A stretch of 64,000 nucleotides of DNA from Culex pipiens pallens (GCF_016801865.2 NC_068939.1:91842879-91906878); one strand, 5' to 3'; shown: positions 22,653-33,734, numbered from the stretch's first letter. Program-made: numbers and translations. The notes: generated from the sequence alone by a model not told the origin.

Positions 22653-23092
22653 ATGTGTGAGCTGTAGTCCGTGTGGCCATTGTGGACCGTATTTCCGGTG
22701 TCATTTCTGGCCCATTTAGCTTGCCACTGTTGCATCAGCCAGTTCTATTTCTGGACCACAGATCTACTCGGCCGGCCAGCTGACCTGCATGCCTCAGTGC
22801 CCAACGGTTGGCCCAGCGTCGATCTGTGCACCCCGCTTCGTGGCCATCCAGCGACCGCCCCGATGGGTCGTTCTGGAACCCAAGGTCATCTACTACAGCC
22901 GGGTCGTGCCCAATCCGAAGGTCGTCTGCTCGCAGCGGGCATCGTGGAACCGAAGGAGTACGGCACCACGATGGTGTGCCAATCGAAGCCCCAGATCGTG
23001 CCCGTTCCGCTAGCCACGGAATACTGCTGCATGTCTTCTGGGACGACATTCTTCAACAACCCGGTCCCATTTGTCCTTCGGAAGCATGCTGA
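22653..23092 (+). pseudogene. CGP sperm-tail-type gene, copy A, broken
   Basis: Aligned by eye with the intact copy B. The ATG at 22653 is followed by a stop at the fifth codon (MCEL then TAG), most Cys-Gly-Pro repeats are deleted, and the strong gtaagt donor is replaced by gtattt. The second exon has lost a central block, including most repeats between PPR and VLEPK, and is frameshifted after the SQR motif. The 3' end still matches copy B up to the gcatgctga stop. The same missing donor in copy C shows the damage predates the A/C duplication. Confidence 0.85.
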
Positions 23093-23321
23093 CCCCACGC
23101 AACAGTGACAAGCTAGAAAGTCAGTTCAGAATAATCTCAGAAAAAAAAGTTCCTGACATTTTGCTGAAACTTTAAATTTTTTCTGTCAGTTTTTTTCCTC
23201 CTCGACACTCATCACAAAACGCAGGAGGCTGCCAAAACACCAACGAAGACCAAACAACGATCACCAGGGACGAGCCGTAACTATGGCACCCATGGTAACC
23301 GCCAAATAACAAACGCGAAGT

Positions 23322-23327
23322 TATAAA
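23322..23327 (+). promoter_or_regulatory. TATA box of the MGSC gene, copy A
   Basis: TATAAA lies 112 nt upstream of the ATG, just before a short 5' untranslated exon and a 55-nt intron (23373-23427). Confidence 0.6.
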
Positions 23328-23433
23328 GGTCAAGTCTCGCTGCTGATCAGCTCAAACCGTTCCTGGCGTTTGGTGAGAACAGACCTACATATTATTTTCT
23401 CCGCGCTCTCCCTTTTTTCCCTTTCAGGTCCGC

Positions 23434-24168
23434 ATGGGTTCCTGCTTGGGATGTTGCGTTGGGGGAAGGGAATCCCGCCGACATGGGCGGAAGGCCACTG
23501 CGGAAGTTGGCATAGGCGACCGGAGTGTGGCCAATGAGACCCCGTGGCAGATGGTAACAAAACCGACTGACTATGACGGACGCGACGAGGTGGTTCCGGA
23601 GCCGGATCCACCAGAGTCGGAACAAAAATACTTTTCTCTAGACACTTTGGAAAATTCTGACTCTTCGGTGGATCCGGTTCTGGAACCATCGAAAATTGAC
23701 AATTACCTAAATGAAACTTTAGAACATACCGCGGCGGTTCCACCGATTGTGGAACCGTCTGCGGAGCAAAATTGTTTTTCCTTTTCAGATTCAATGGGGT
23801 GGTTTCTGGGTGACGAAGCCGTGACGTTGATTCCGGCGGTGGTGATTCCGATGCCGGATTCGCCGGATGCCGGTTTCGATACGGATCCGGAACCGGAATC
23901 ACCTATTTCGAACCCAGAACCACCGGCACACATTGAAACCGTTTCCCAAAATTTAAGTTTTTCGGTATTTCATTCTAAATTTGACATTTCAGGCTCTTGT
24001 CAAAATTCAGGTTCGGCTGCTTTGCCATGGTTGCTTCGATCGGAGCATTCAAAATTTGTCAGTTTGATACTTTTTCTGCTTTGCGGCATGACGTGTGCGC
24101 TTTGCGTTGCTGTTGCGTATTTTTATTGGTTTTACTGTTTGCGTTTAATATTTTCTGTTCTTGATTAA
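23434..24168 (+). CDS. Small acylated, tail-anchored protein (MGSC), copy A
   Basis: I do not recognise a family. The 244-residue product starts MGSCLGCC, a plausible N-myristoyl Gly2 with palmitoyl cysteines at 4, 7 and 8. The middle is acidic and proline-rich with repeated PEP and EPS motifs. The C-terminus (about 207-240) is a hydrophobic segment FVSLILFLLCGMTCALC followed by more aromatic residues, a single membrane anchor. Coding is supported by the second copy at 35738-36475, about 97% identical with mostly substitutions and one single-codon indel. A 5' untranslated exon, TATA box and a GT-AG intron ending just before the ATG complete the gene. Confidence 0.7.
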   Translation: MGSCLGCCVGGRESRRHGRKATAEVGIGDRSVANETPWQMVTKPTDYDGRDEVVPEPDPPESEQKYFSLDTLENSDSSVDPVLEPSKIDNYLNETLEHTAAVPPIVEPSAEQNCFSFSDSMGWFLGDEAVTLIPAVVIPMPDSPDAGFDTDPEPESPISNPEPPAHIETVSQNLSFSVFHSKFDISGSCQNSGSAALPWLLRSEHSKFVSLILFLLCGMTCALCVAVAYFYWFYCLRLIFSVLD

Positions 24169-24169
24169 T

Positions 24170-25330
24170 CGTTTATGTTCTTGTTTTTATTTTCATGAGA
24201 GGTTCCCTGTTACTGGCGTTACTGAAGTTTGGAAATTTTCGATTTGACTGTGGATGAATTTGGAGAAACCTGGGAAAAATTATGTAGGTAACTTATAAAA
24301 AAAATCTTCAAAAAAAAAACCAACGCAATTTGGTGTAATTTACAGATCGTGAAAAGATGAGAGATGACCCCTTCTTGGACCTGGGATTAAAATATATATA
24401 ACTATCGGTTGGCTTGGCGAGGTAATGTTTGACGGAATAATTTTCATATATTGAACTAATGTTTTGTTTAACCATTAAAACAGGACCCAAATTTCGGGGT
24501 GTGCGTTGTACGGTCGATGCTGCTGTTAGCCGGATGCCGGAGCTGAAGCATTAGTTTTAGTTAATGAAATGTATGATTGAATTGTAATATATGATTTCAT
24601 TCTTTTGAATATATGTTTTTATTCAAAATGATAAGACTTGTTTATTTATTCTGCTTGGTTTTTTCCTTTATTAATTAAAATCCTTCACTGCAATAAGATG
24701 AACAAGGGACTTAGAACCAAATACCAGAAAGATCTATTTTTTACCCTTTTAGGCCTGAATTTTCAAAAAAATATTTATTTAGGTAATGATGGGAAAATGA
24801 TCATGAGGACCATACGAAAATTATAGGCTACTTTAGAAAATTTTGATTTTTGGGTCATATATGACCCATCAGGCCTGAAAGGGTAAAATAATTGTCACTA
24901 GCGATTGTTCAGCTTTTCCAGTGACTTTTCCTATTTTGAAATTTCTTTTGCTTCCTAACTTTTTAGTATTATTTTGAAAAAGTGATATAAGGCTGATGCA
25001 AATCGTTTTCAGAGTTTCAGTCCCTCGGGGGTCGAGGTGGGGGGCAATAATATGAAAATTGAAATAAAATGCATTATACACTAGTTCAGTTGTTTTGCAA
25101 TCATTAGATTAAAAAAAAGTGAGAGTTGACGGAAACAAATTTTTTAGCGAAAATACAACTTTTTGTGTTACATCAAAAAATTTCTAAAAATCAAAAGATT
25201 TTTAAATATATCTAAACATGTTAAACATCATTCAAAGCGCAGAGGAATGCATTTTTAATTGATTTAAGCAAATTGCACTCAAATTTGCATTGACATTTTG
25301 AAGTTGTTTGATTTTTTTTTACCTCCTGAT
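24170..25330. repeat. Outer part of inverted-duplication arm A
   Basis: This stretch matches the minus strand of about 34780-35735: first closely (through 24735), then more loosely, with shared markers such as tagtattattttgaaaaa and agttcagttgttttgcaatc. No gene seen. Confidence 0.7.
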
Positions 25331-27060
25331 TTTTGAGACTGACTTTGAAGAGGGGGTGAGAGGTTGACAACAACTTTAAATTAAATTTGTATCAGCCTAA
25401 TAACTTTTCATAAAATATGTGTCAGCTTTACTTGAATAAAAATTGAAACCAAATATTATTTATTTCCAACTAGTTGTAATCTATCTTGGCGCTTAAGGTG
25501 TTATAGGCATGTAGAAAATCACAAAATTGCAAATTACAGAAAATTTACTAAATCCACTAAAAGGATGATGTTCTATCACTTCTGAAAGTTTCATATTTCA
25601 TGATAAACTGAGTAAGAGACGAATTAAGCTCAAAATATTGCCATACCCGAAGCGAACTGTCAAACTTTCTGTTCGTTTTTCTCTAAACCCGATTTGAAGG
25701 TTAGGCTTTTTTTTTAAATACGATCTTCAATACTAAACAAACAAAACTATGTTAATGAGCAATTCTCTTCGAAATCGGTCGATTTCGACCATTTTTATTT
25801 TTTGTATTTTTTATTTGGCTCAAACGTAGTGGGGGCCTTTCCTATCACCAAAGAAGCCATTTTGTGTCATTGGTTCACCCATACAAATCTCCATACAATT
25901 TTGGCAGCTGTTCATACAGAAATGGTATTGGTAGGTATTGATGAGAACTATTCAGAAAAAATAGGTACTCGGAAAACAATTAAGTGATTTTCTAATTGTT
26001 TTTTTTTCACAAAAAATCGATTTACCAAAAAGCGTTTTTTTTTTATTTTTGAAATTTTGTTATATGTTTCAGGGAACAAAACCCCAATCAGAAATATGGA
26101 CCATTTTTTTTTAGTTATGATTTTTTTAATGGTGATTTTTAGTAAAAAATTGAATCTTGTTCCTAAAATGTGTTGACCTCATTTTTATGTATTGCACCGT
26201 TTTCAAATTTTAGCCATTCAAAGTGAAATTTTGTTCGAAAAAACACGTTTCTTTAAATAGTGTCCATGATTGTCTATATACCTGATTTTTTTTTTGGAGA
26301 GTTCAGAAAATTTGCTATAAAATTGTCTAAGAGACATTGAAGATTGGACCTTTGGTTGCTGAGAAAAAGTGGCCCTGTCGGTCATGGTCTTCGGGTCTAT
26401 ATGACCCAAGAGCAACATAAAAGTTATCGTAACTCATGACCTTTGACACTTCCAGAGCAGACATTTTATGACTTTGTGACACATATTTGAGCCAAAAATG
26501 GACTTCCGGTGGCCACCGGAAGTGCCCCTCAGAAAAAAGTCAGACATGTTTGGCTGCCAAATTTCGGAATATCAACCGATTTTGGATGTCTTGGCCGCAA
26601 ATGAAAGGTTAGGATGTCTCCTTTGCGATTTGGACTGGCAGAACCGGTTTTGGACTCTGTGACTACCGGCAACCTAAAAAAAAAAAAGTAATCCACTTTA
26701 ACGACCCCCGGGTCTTTTGTGGCCTCTGTTGCAAGTTTCTGCTCATTTCTAGGCGTCCGAAGGTTATGTGTGGTGAGAAACTCAAAACCTCTTTTACGCT
26801 AATGGACCGACGTTTTACTTCCTCATCCGATAGAAGGCGTGATCAGGCAAATCTCGTCTCGAAAAATGCCACCGGGTCCGTCTGGGATTGAACATAGGGG
26901 CTCTCATACCAAATATCAGCGCATTTGGTTCTAAAATGGCAGCACGCATCAGGGTTTAAGTTGTCATGGAAATTATTATGTACTTTTTGTTCAAGCGCTT
27001 CCTGGTATGAGCAGGCCTGAGAGGAATGGTCTGGAAAACACTTTTCCCGAAATTAGCATA
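25331..27060. other. Repeat-rich intergenic DNA, no gene seen
   Basis: 25500-25640 resembles 20550-20720 (tgtagaaaatcacaaaat, gagtaagagacga). 25740-26420 belongs to the dispersed repeat family. 26420-26760 is another repeat with ttccggtggccaccggaagt at 26502-26521. A SINE-related fragment follows. Confidence 0.5.
26768..26895 (-). mobile_element. SINE-related fragment, reverse orientation
   Basis: It closely resembles 8936-9060: ctcttttacgctaatggacc, gaaggcgtgatcaggcaaat and accgggtccgtctggg. Truncated before the full tRNA-like head. Confidence 0.6.
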
Positions 27061-30000
27061 GGCGTCATCCATAAAGTATGTCACGCTAAATCGGACGATT
27101 TTTAACCCCCCCTCCCCCCCATGTCACACTTTGTCACGCTTCATATTACCCCCCCTATAAAAGTACGTCACATAACATGACCCCCCGACCCCCCCCCCCC
27201 CTCCCCCAGCCAATAGAAAAATCTTATTTAAAAAAACGAAGTTATCTTATTTCAAGTTGTTTTTATTTCATTGTTATAACAATATAATATCATCGTTTCA
27301 GCAGTCAACGCAAATCAATCTAGCAATGCTAATCTTCACCCCAAGGATTTAGCAGATGTTTTTCGATATCAATTATGGGATGTGAATCGTTTAAGTTCTC
27401 AACACCTTCTGCCCAATCCATGGGGATACCAGTGAGATCAACTGTATCACTATCCAGCCAGTCAAGATCACCGCCGTCCGCTGTCGCCACTAATAGCTCA
27501 TTTCGTCGTCTGGTCACGACACGCTTGGGACGAATCTTCTTCGTCGCTGCCGTAACTTTGTGCTCTTTTTTATGCTCCTTAAGCATAACTAGAGACGCAT
27601 GGTACAGTCCACAGGTCGTACAGATCCGATCGTTGACCAGATTGGTCTGAGAAGGGCAAAACAGATCATACGGGATTTTCTTGAACCCAAGATAAGATTT
27701 TGGTAGGATCTTCGAAACGTCGAGTGAAATGGCGACAAACAAAGATGGAAAGTGTTGGTGGTCATCCTTTCCTGCCGCTTTTAGTCCATCGGACGAGTGG
27801 ATAAGCGGAATCGGTGGAGGAAGAAACCGTCCAGGAAGTACCGTCGACAAAGAGCTTCGCAGTGGCGAACAGCAGGATCTGAAATAAAATGCAAAAAAAT
27901 GTTTTAATTATTATTGTTTTAAATTAATATATGCTAAATTTACCTATTATCACACTTCACAATCTGGAGCATGTATTGGCTGGTTCGAACGTGGTTCGAA
28001 AACCAGCATTGGTCACGACACTCCAGCGATTCGGGGTCAACTTCTGACGCTTCTGGCTCAATAAATTCAGCAACCGTCGGATATCCATCAATGATCAGCC
28101 CACCCCAAACCTCCGCAAGCGTTTTTCCTGCGAACTTGAAATTCTGCCGCTCCAAATGTTCATCTGTGGTCCGCATTTGTGAGTCTAGATGTGATCTATA
28201 ATGATCGTGAGGGAGGAGTAGACCTGCTAGCTCTCGGCTTAACGGGGACATCCGTCTTTCGACCCGGTTGAAGGCACTTCTTCCCGGCGCGTTAGTCGCG
28301 ATGAAAATGGCATCAAGGTTATGTTCAAGAAAGTGGTGGATGGCGACCTGAATAACCTTGCGATAGCGCGGGTTTTCGTCAGGCCCACCATCCACCACAA
28401 TCACAACCACGGGTTTGATGATCCCATCATGACGCAAGATCGGCGCAAATTCTTCCAGCTCGGTCAATCGTTTGAAATCCAGTGCATGAGAATACGCGGT
28501 TGACGACGAGTGCTTTCCGGAGCGGATTCCAACGTATGTCGGACCGGAATACCCAACAGCCTCCGGCTTTCCCAATCCATTTTTCTTGATAATTATTCCA
28601 GCGGTGACTGATGGGATAAGCTTGTGTCGCTGTGCGACGACCCAGTTGTGGTCTGGAAGTTTAACTCGGTATTCGATGTGCATCAAGAATGGGGACTGTT
28701 TGTTTGCGGCTGTTAAACCGATTACAACTCGCGCTTTGTCGTCCTGGCTTAGAAATGCAACCTCTTCCGGTCCTAGCAGTGAAGAGAGCTCTTCCAGAGA
28801 CCGAATTGTAGACGTGCAAAATCGACCATCTGAATGATCATGGTGCTTGGTGTTAGTGGCTTTTTGCAGTTTGACCGGAACTGGATTGACGTGACGTCCC
28901 CCTTCCGCAGTGTTCGATCTACGTGGCAGCAATCGTAAGTAGGTTGCAGATCTACTCAGCTTGAAACCTTGGTGGAACAGCGCATCTTTGAGTTCGTCCA
29001 ATGTATGAATACTTCGAATCGCTTCAAACTGTCGCTTGTCCTGAGCCGCCGAACCGTAGATCGCGATATCACAGATGGCCTTCAATAAATCTGTTTGCTG
29101 CTCTTCCAGGCGTGGACGGCCGATGTTTGATCTTACTGACAGGAACTTGGCTGAGAATATAAACATATTTTATTTTAGAGGTGTAAAAACCGAGTTTTTT
29201 TTAACTTACCTGCTTCAGGAATCTCTTCAAGAAGCCTTTCCTTGGCGCTCTTTTGAACGACTCGTCGCTTTTTCTGCCTCTCCTGCTGGCTGATTTTTGC
29301 TTTCAACTCTTTTTCCAACTTATTTCTCTGGCCGGTCAATAATTTCAATTGCTTGAATTCCCCTTCAGTCATCAATCCCGCAGATTCACGCTCTTTCATC
29401 CGCAGCACTTGGGCTGTAACCTCGTTCAGCTCTTCCGAGATTTTCTGCTGGACTGGCGCAGGTCGCTTCAAACAGCTCGCGGAACTTGGCTGCGCTATTT
29501 TTGCTTCGCCTTTTCGGCTCGACTGTCCGGACCCGGATGCTCCATGTTCCGATGGAGACGCCCTCGACTGCGATACTGTAGGAGTTGGGCTAGCAGCGCT
29601 TGCAGCCTTCCCCCAGAACTTCATTAAAGCTCCCTGCCGTCCAAGCGCCAGCGCTTCAAGCTGCTGAATTTTTGACCTTACAAGTTCCGGAAGTTTGTCC
29701 TTCGGTTCAGATGTTTTGAGCTGGTTCCAAAAGAGGATCGCCTCTGCTTGGCACGCAGATTTCTTCTTCTCGGGATACGCTTTAACGAAAGCCTTGAAAA
29801 GGTCACCAAACATTTCGTTGTGGTCCATTTTTAAGTCTTTCTTTGCACTTGGTTAAAAAAAACTTCCGCTCAATTTGCGCCGCACACGTCAAAAGAACAG
29901 TTGAAAATTTAAAATTGTAGCTGTCAACTGAGTACACTCTCAATGAAGCATACTAATAATCTGACGAAACTCATGAAAATCCAAAAATTCTATAATCGTG

Positions 30001-30269
30001 TATATTGATTTCACACGCTTAAACCGTGTACTTAGAATCAAGTTTGTACAAACCTATTTTTGAGTTGGCTACGGTTGCGTTTTAGAATTGCTTACTATTT
30101 CAAGCTTTTTGGCATTGCGGTTGGTTGTTTAGGACAAATTAAAAGAAAAATAAATCTAACGGTACGTCACGCTGATCTGAACCCCCCCTCCCCCCCTTGT
30201 CACACTTTGTCACGCTTCGCCAAACCCCCTCCCCCCCCTAAGAGCGTGACGTACTTTATGGATGACGCC
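27061..30269 (-). mobile_element. Intact 3.2-kb DNA transposon of unassigned superfamily
   Basis: Inverted ends read ggcgtcatccataaagta on both sides (27061 and, inverted, 30269), flanked by a 3-bp ata duplication (27058-27060, 30270-30272). Behind each end lie C-rich tracts alternating with tgtcacactttgtcacgctt motifs, probable transposase binding sites. The interior holds one three-exon gene filling most of its length. Matching ends, duplication and open coding make this an apparently autonomous, young copy. It inserted immediately beside the MITE at 30278. Confidence 0.85.
27329..29828 (-). CDS. DDE-type transposase with C2H2 zinc finger (unassigned superfamily)
   Basis: Exons 29828-29210, 29150-27944 and 27878-27329, with GT-AG introns of 59 and 65 nt and frame kept at both junctions, give 791 residues. 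Residues 1-75 are a helical basic segment; a Ser/Pro-rich linker and a charged coiled coil follow; then a GRPRLEEQ region probably forms a helix-turn-helix. The likely catalytic core has an Asp pair in SQDDKARVV, then VVVDGGPDENPR, then NAPGRSAFNRVERR as the third acid. Near the C-terminus CTTCGLY...HKKEH is a perfect C-x2-C-x12-H-x3-H finger. The NAPG/VERR motif is one I recall from uncharacterised proteins of aphids, cnidarians and mycorrhizal fungi; it also recalls the ISAzo13-type core. Neither was checked. Confidence 0.8.
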
Positions 30270-30277
30270 ATATGGAT

Positions 30278-30660
30278 TAGGATGTAACAAAATGGGTCAT
30301 TTTTGCGGGCATTTCAGGGCATGATCCCCTAGGTGTACTGAGCTCGAATCCCAAATATGAGCTTGATTGGTTGCGACAGGACCTGGCGCTTTGACTTTAA
30401 AGTTTAAATGGGATTTAACCCGTAAAATCAGTGTGTTTTGGTTTTAACCAGTATTGAGCCCATTAACGAATTTTGCATTTTTCAAGAACCTCACAAGCTC
30501 ATAGTTTGTGATCCAGGGAACAAATCCCATTTAAAATTCAAAGTCAAAGCGCCAGGTCCTGTCGCAACCAATCAAGTTCATATTTGGGATTGAAGCTCAG
30601 TACACCTAGGGGATCATGCCCTGAAATGCCCGCAAAAATGACCCATTTTGTTACATCCTA
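30278..30660. mobile_element. hAT-like palindromic MITE, taggatgtaac family
   Basis: Ends taggatgtaacaaaatgggt and the inverse; the arms extend to about 115 bp and include ggacctggcgctttgac. The 8-bp flanks atatggat (30270-30277) and atatagat (30661-30668) differ at one base, consistent with a hAT duplication. A larger relative is at 39725-40430. The left duplication was later cut by the 3.2-kb transposon's insertion. Confidence 0.75.
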
Positions 30661-30668
30661 ATATAGAT

Positions 30669-31417
30669 TCGATGTACCTACACAGAAAAAAATAATGTAA
30701 ATTTGGAAGCTTTAATGTTGGAAGGTTGAATATTACCTCTTTTATGATGTAATTTTCCCTCAATTTAGACTGAAAAAGTGGCATTACAACAGAAAAGTGG
30801 TAAAATCACACATATCCACAGGTAAAATTACACATTTTTTCTGACATAAAAGATGTACCCCTTCCCAGATGTAATATTACCATGATTTTTTTTTTCTGTG
30901 TAGCCCTGGCGCATCGACAAAATATCCGATGTCAGTTACCACGTGGTTGAAATATTTACAACAAAACACAAATTTCCTTTACACAAGTTCTGAACTCGAC
31001 TAAATATCAAAATTGTTCGAAATGATCATTTCCTAGTTCAAAGGAGGTTTGAAATTAAATATTCCAGCCGTTTCTCATCCAAATTTGGAAATGGATGCAC
31101 ACATTTTGTTGCTCTAAGTTTAAGTGAGCCGTTCCGGAGAAATGATTTTTCTAAAAACGTGGATTCTGCGAAAATCGTTTGAAAACGCAATTTTTTGGAC
31201 CACGCTATTTCGCTGAACTCGACACTTAGTCAATAAATCTATCGTTTTTACTGGCAATGGTTGCATGAAAAGTGACGAAACATATTTTGTCTGGACAGTT
31301 TGAGAGGATTCCTTTTATATTTGTTCCATTTTGGAACACATCTTGTTCGGTGGGCGTGACATCTGAAATGGGGTTAAACACATTTCGTTTTGCAAGTCTA
31401 GCCAATATTGAATTTAG
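30669..31417. other. Intergenic DNA, partly duplicated
   Basis: 30680-30905 holds an inverted pair of acagaaaaaa-type motifs (cacagaaaaaaataatgtaa and its near-inverse at 30885-30902), a probable MITE. From about 31200 the sequence matches the flank of copy C (38280-38450). No gene seen. Confidence 0.5.
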
Positions 31418-31423
31418 TTTATT
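31418..31423 (-). promoter_or_regulatory. Poly(A) signal of NDUFV3-like copy B
   Basis: AATAAA on the minus strand about 48 nt past the stop, at the position conserved in copy A. Confidence 0.6.
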
Positions 31424-31470
31424 TTATAAAATATAATTTGTAGCTGACCAAATGAATTTCACATTTTTTT

Positions 31471-32081
31471 TCAATTTTTCGTCTCATTCTTGTCAGAACC
31501 ACATTTCGGCTTTTCTTCAATCTTAGCTTCTTGACAAACTGACTTCTCGTCCCGAGCTTCGCCATCATCCTTCCCCTCCTTGGAGTCCTCCCCACAATCA
31601 TCCTCCATACACCTCGGTGGCGGATTCTTCTTTCCCGTTCCATCGTCCCACGGCTTTACCTCCACGACGTAGCAACTCTTGGTGGTCTGCTCGGCCAGGT
31701 CTCGATCCTCCAGGGCACTCGGCTGGGGCTGGTACATACACTGCATGGCCATCGCCAGGTTGTAGAAGGTGTAATTGTGATAGGAGAAGTATTCCGGGTT
31801 CTTGTAGGTGCTCTCTTTGGGACATTCGTCCGCGATCGGACCGAGGCCCCTTTCGGTGGGGAGTTGTTCCCGCCAAATTGGTTGCTTTATCTTGCCAAGG
31901 GACTTGTAGGACTTGAAGTTTTCCGTTTTGGGTCGGTTCCGGGCGGATGGCTTGGTGGCGTAGAGATTCTGAAAAATTTGAAAAAAAAATATTTTGATCT
32001 TGTAAGAAATGAGGAACTTGCTTGATAAATGGACAACGGACCAACGGAATACTTCCTCAATAATCTCGGAATTGAATTCAT
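31471..32081 (-). CDS. NDUFV3-like complex I accessory subunit, copy B (long form)
   Basis: Exons 32081-32022 (20 codons) and 31968-31471 give 185 residues. The presequence MNSIPRLLRKYS is basic and lacks acidic residues. The segment RNRPKTENFKSYKSLGK to KEST, missing in copy A, is present. The NDUFV3 signature YKNPEYFSYHNYTF and PQPSA follows at about residues 78-105, then a Cys-containing acidic tail. The donor here reads caa|gcaagt, a GC rather than the GT of copies A and C; GC-AG introns are functional in insects, so splicing is plausible. Its neighbour on the other side of a 233-bp gap is the only intact CGP gene. Confidence 0.75.
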
Positions 32082-32314
32082 ATTTGTTGAGATTCTGTCA
32101 AGATTATTTTTTTTAACATCAGCAATCTGTGATTCACAACTACGTTGAAAATCTTTTGCTAAGCAACCAGAAGTCAACCTCTAGAATGTTTCATTCTAGC
32201 AAGCTCATTTTTCGTTTGGACCTTGAAGAGAGCAGTCGCAAAATTGAAGAACCCCAAAAAAAATTCCAGCCTTTTAGAAGAACATCCAGCAAGTTTTAAC
32301 CAAGACCCATTAAA
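32082..32314. promoter_or_regulatory. Divergent promoter between NDUFV3-like and CGP genes
   Basis: A gap of 233 bp separates two outward start codons. It is conserved in copies A (22419-22652) and C (37356-37592). A small palindrome ctagaatg-tt-cattctag sits near the middle (32182-32199). No TATA box is obvious; which factors act here cannot be read from sequence. Confidence 0.6.
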
Positions 32315-33006
32315 ATGTGTGACCCGTGCTGTAGTCCCTGTGGCCCTTGTGGACCGGCCTGCGGTCCGTGTGGCCCTTGTGGACCAGCCTGCGGTCCATG
32401 TGGTCCGTGTGGCCCTTGCGGTCCCTGCGGTCCTTGTGTAAGTATTTCCGGTGTCATTTCTGGCCCATTTAGCTTGCCACTGTTGCATCAGCAAATTCTA
32501 CTTCTGGACCACAGAACTACTCGGCCGGTCAGTTGGCCTGCATGCCCCAGTGCCCAACGGGTGGCCCAGCGCCGACCTGCGGACCCCGTTTCGTGACCGT
32601 CCAGCAACCACCCCGGCTCGTGGCACAGAAGAAGGTCATCAACTGCAGCCGGACCGTCATTGACAAGCACGTCCTGCCGCAAACCAAGGCCATTGTGGAA
32701 CCCAAGTTGATCTACCAACCGAAGACCATCATCGAACCGTGCGTGATCTTCAAGCGGCGCGTCGTTCCGGAACCCAAGGTCATCTACTACAGCCGGGTTG
32801 TGCCCGATCCGAAGGTCGTCTGCTCGCAGCGGGTCATCGTGGAACCAAAGGAGTACTGCACCACGATGGTGTGCCAACCGAAGCCCCAGATCGTGCCCGT
32901 TCCGCCAGCCAAGGAATACTGCTGCATGTCCTCTGGGACGACCTTCTTCAACAACCCGTGTTGTCCACCCACGCCCGGTCCCATTTGCCCACCGAAAGCG
33001 TGCTGA
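32315..33006 (+). CDS. Cys-Gly-Pro-rich sperm-tail-type protein (Mst/CGP family), copy B, intact
   Basis: Exon 1 (32315-32437, 41 codons) is almost pure Cys-Gly-Pro repeats after MCDPCCSP. A 77-nt intron has a consensus gtaagt donor and ccacag acceptor. Exon 2 (32515-33006) adds 163 residues with repeated VVPEPKVIYYSR-like units, CCMSSGTTFF and a Cys/Pro-rich end. The 204-residue protein resembles the Drosophila Mst(3)CGP group, structural proteins of the sperm flagellum made in the male germ line; disulphide cross-linking through the many cysteines is the usual proposal. The family call rests on composition and the CGP repeat, not on alignment. It is the only unbroken copy of three. Confidence 0.75.
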
Positions 33007-33156
33007 CCCCACGCAACAGTGACAAGCTAGAAGGTCAGTTTCAGAACATCCCCGAAAACCCCAATTTTCTAACGACCTTTTCCTCCTCTTCATTCCAGAC
33101 CTGTAAGTGTCAATTCAAACCCAACCCAAACAATCCCTAACACCCTTTTTCAACAG

Positions 33157-33467
33157 ACCCCCTCCGACGCATTCGGTCCGCCATCCGGAATCCCACCCCC
33201 CGGCCCAAGATCCCCAAAACCAACTGGTACTGCACCCCGCCGAACCGGTGCTGCCCGTCCGTTTGGCGACGTCAACCGTGCTGTTACAGGGCCCCTTGCC
33301 GAGCCCACTGCTACAACGTGGACCGCTATCTCAACTGTAAGTAGTGATGACCTTGACGGCCAGTTCCGGCAGCAAATTATTAATCATCCTTCCCGCCCAA
33401 ACTGATAGATTGTCGCCGACCGATGCGTAGTCCCATGCTGAGCAACTACTGCTGCGGACCGTGCTGA
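33157..33467 (+). CDS. Possible extra Cys-rich exons downstream of the CGP gene
   Basis: Two open blocks, 33157-33336 and 33409-33467, join across a gtaagt...tag intron to encode a basic Cys-rich peptide. It contains TNWYCTPPNRCCPS, then VDRYLNC changing to VDRYLY at the splice, and ends NYCCGPC before TGA. The composition is that of CGP-type proteins, so coding is likely. No start codon in frame lies upstream within the same block; it needs an upstream exon or an alternative splice that skips the copy B stop at 33004. Blocks A and C have no counterpart. Confidence 0.45.
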
Positions 33468-33540
33468 CGGGGAGAGATGACGAATGGCGTGCGCGGTGCT
33501 TGAAATTTGCTGGAAGCTAAATTTTATGATGTTAGTGTAG

Positions 33541-33546
33541 AATAAA
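33541..33546 (+). promoter_or_regulatory. Poly(A) signal downstream of the CGP gene
   Basis: AATAAA 74 nt after the second Cys-rich stop. No earlier AATAAA follows the first stop at 33006, which supports one transcript covering both regions. Confidence 0.55.
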
Positions 33547-33734
33547 TGACTGTTTTTCTGGTTCAAAATCTGCTCTGCGGTGAGCTTTGGTGTGTATTTC
33601 CCTGTTGATGACAATGCGAGTTTGGGCTAATTGTATCTGTTCTGCGGCGTTTTTGATTAATGGTCCCACCTTTTGTCAAGTCATCGTTCTACTAAAATTT
33701 GCCTAATTAGATTAACGTAACAGATGGAAGTACC

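Noticed and set aside
22671..23108. Open frames inside CGP copy A as genes
   Set aside because: They are shifted frames of a broken copy, as shown by comparison with copy B.
31598..32044. 148-codon minus-strand frame across the NDUFV3-like B region
   Set aside because: It reads an alternative frame through exon 2 and the intron; the spliced frame conserved in three copies is preferred.
32281..32314. Translational control element of Drosophila CGP genes (ACATC motif before the start)
   Set aside because: Only the first bases match; too weak to claim.
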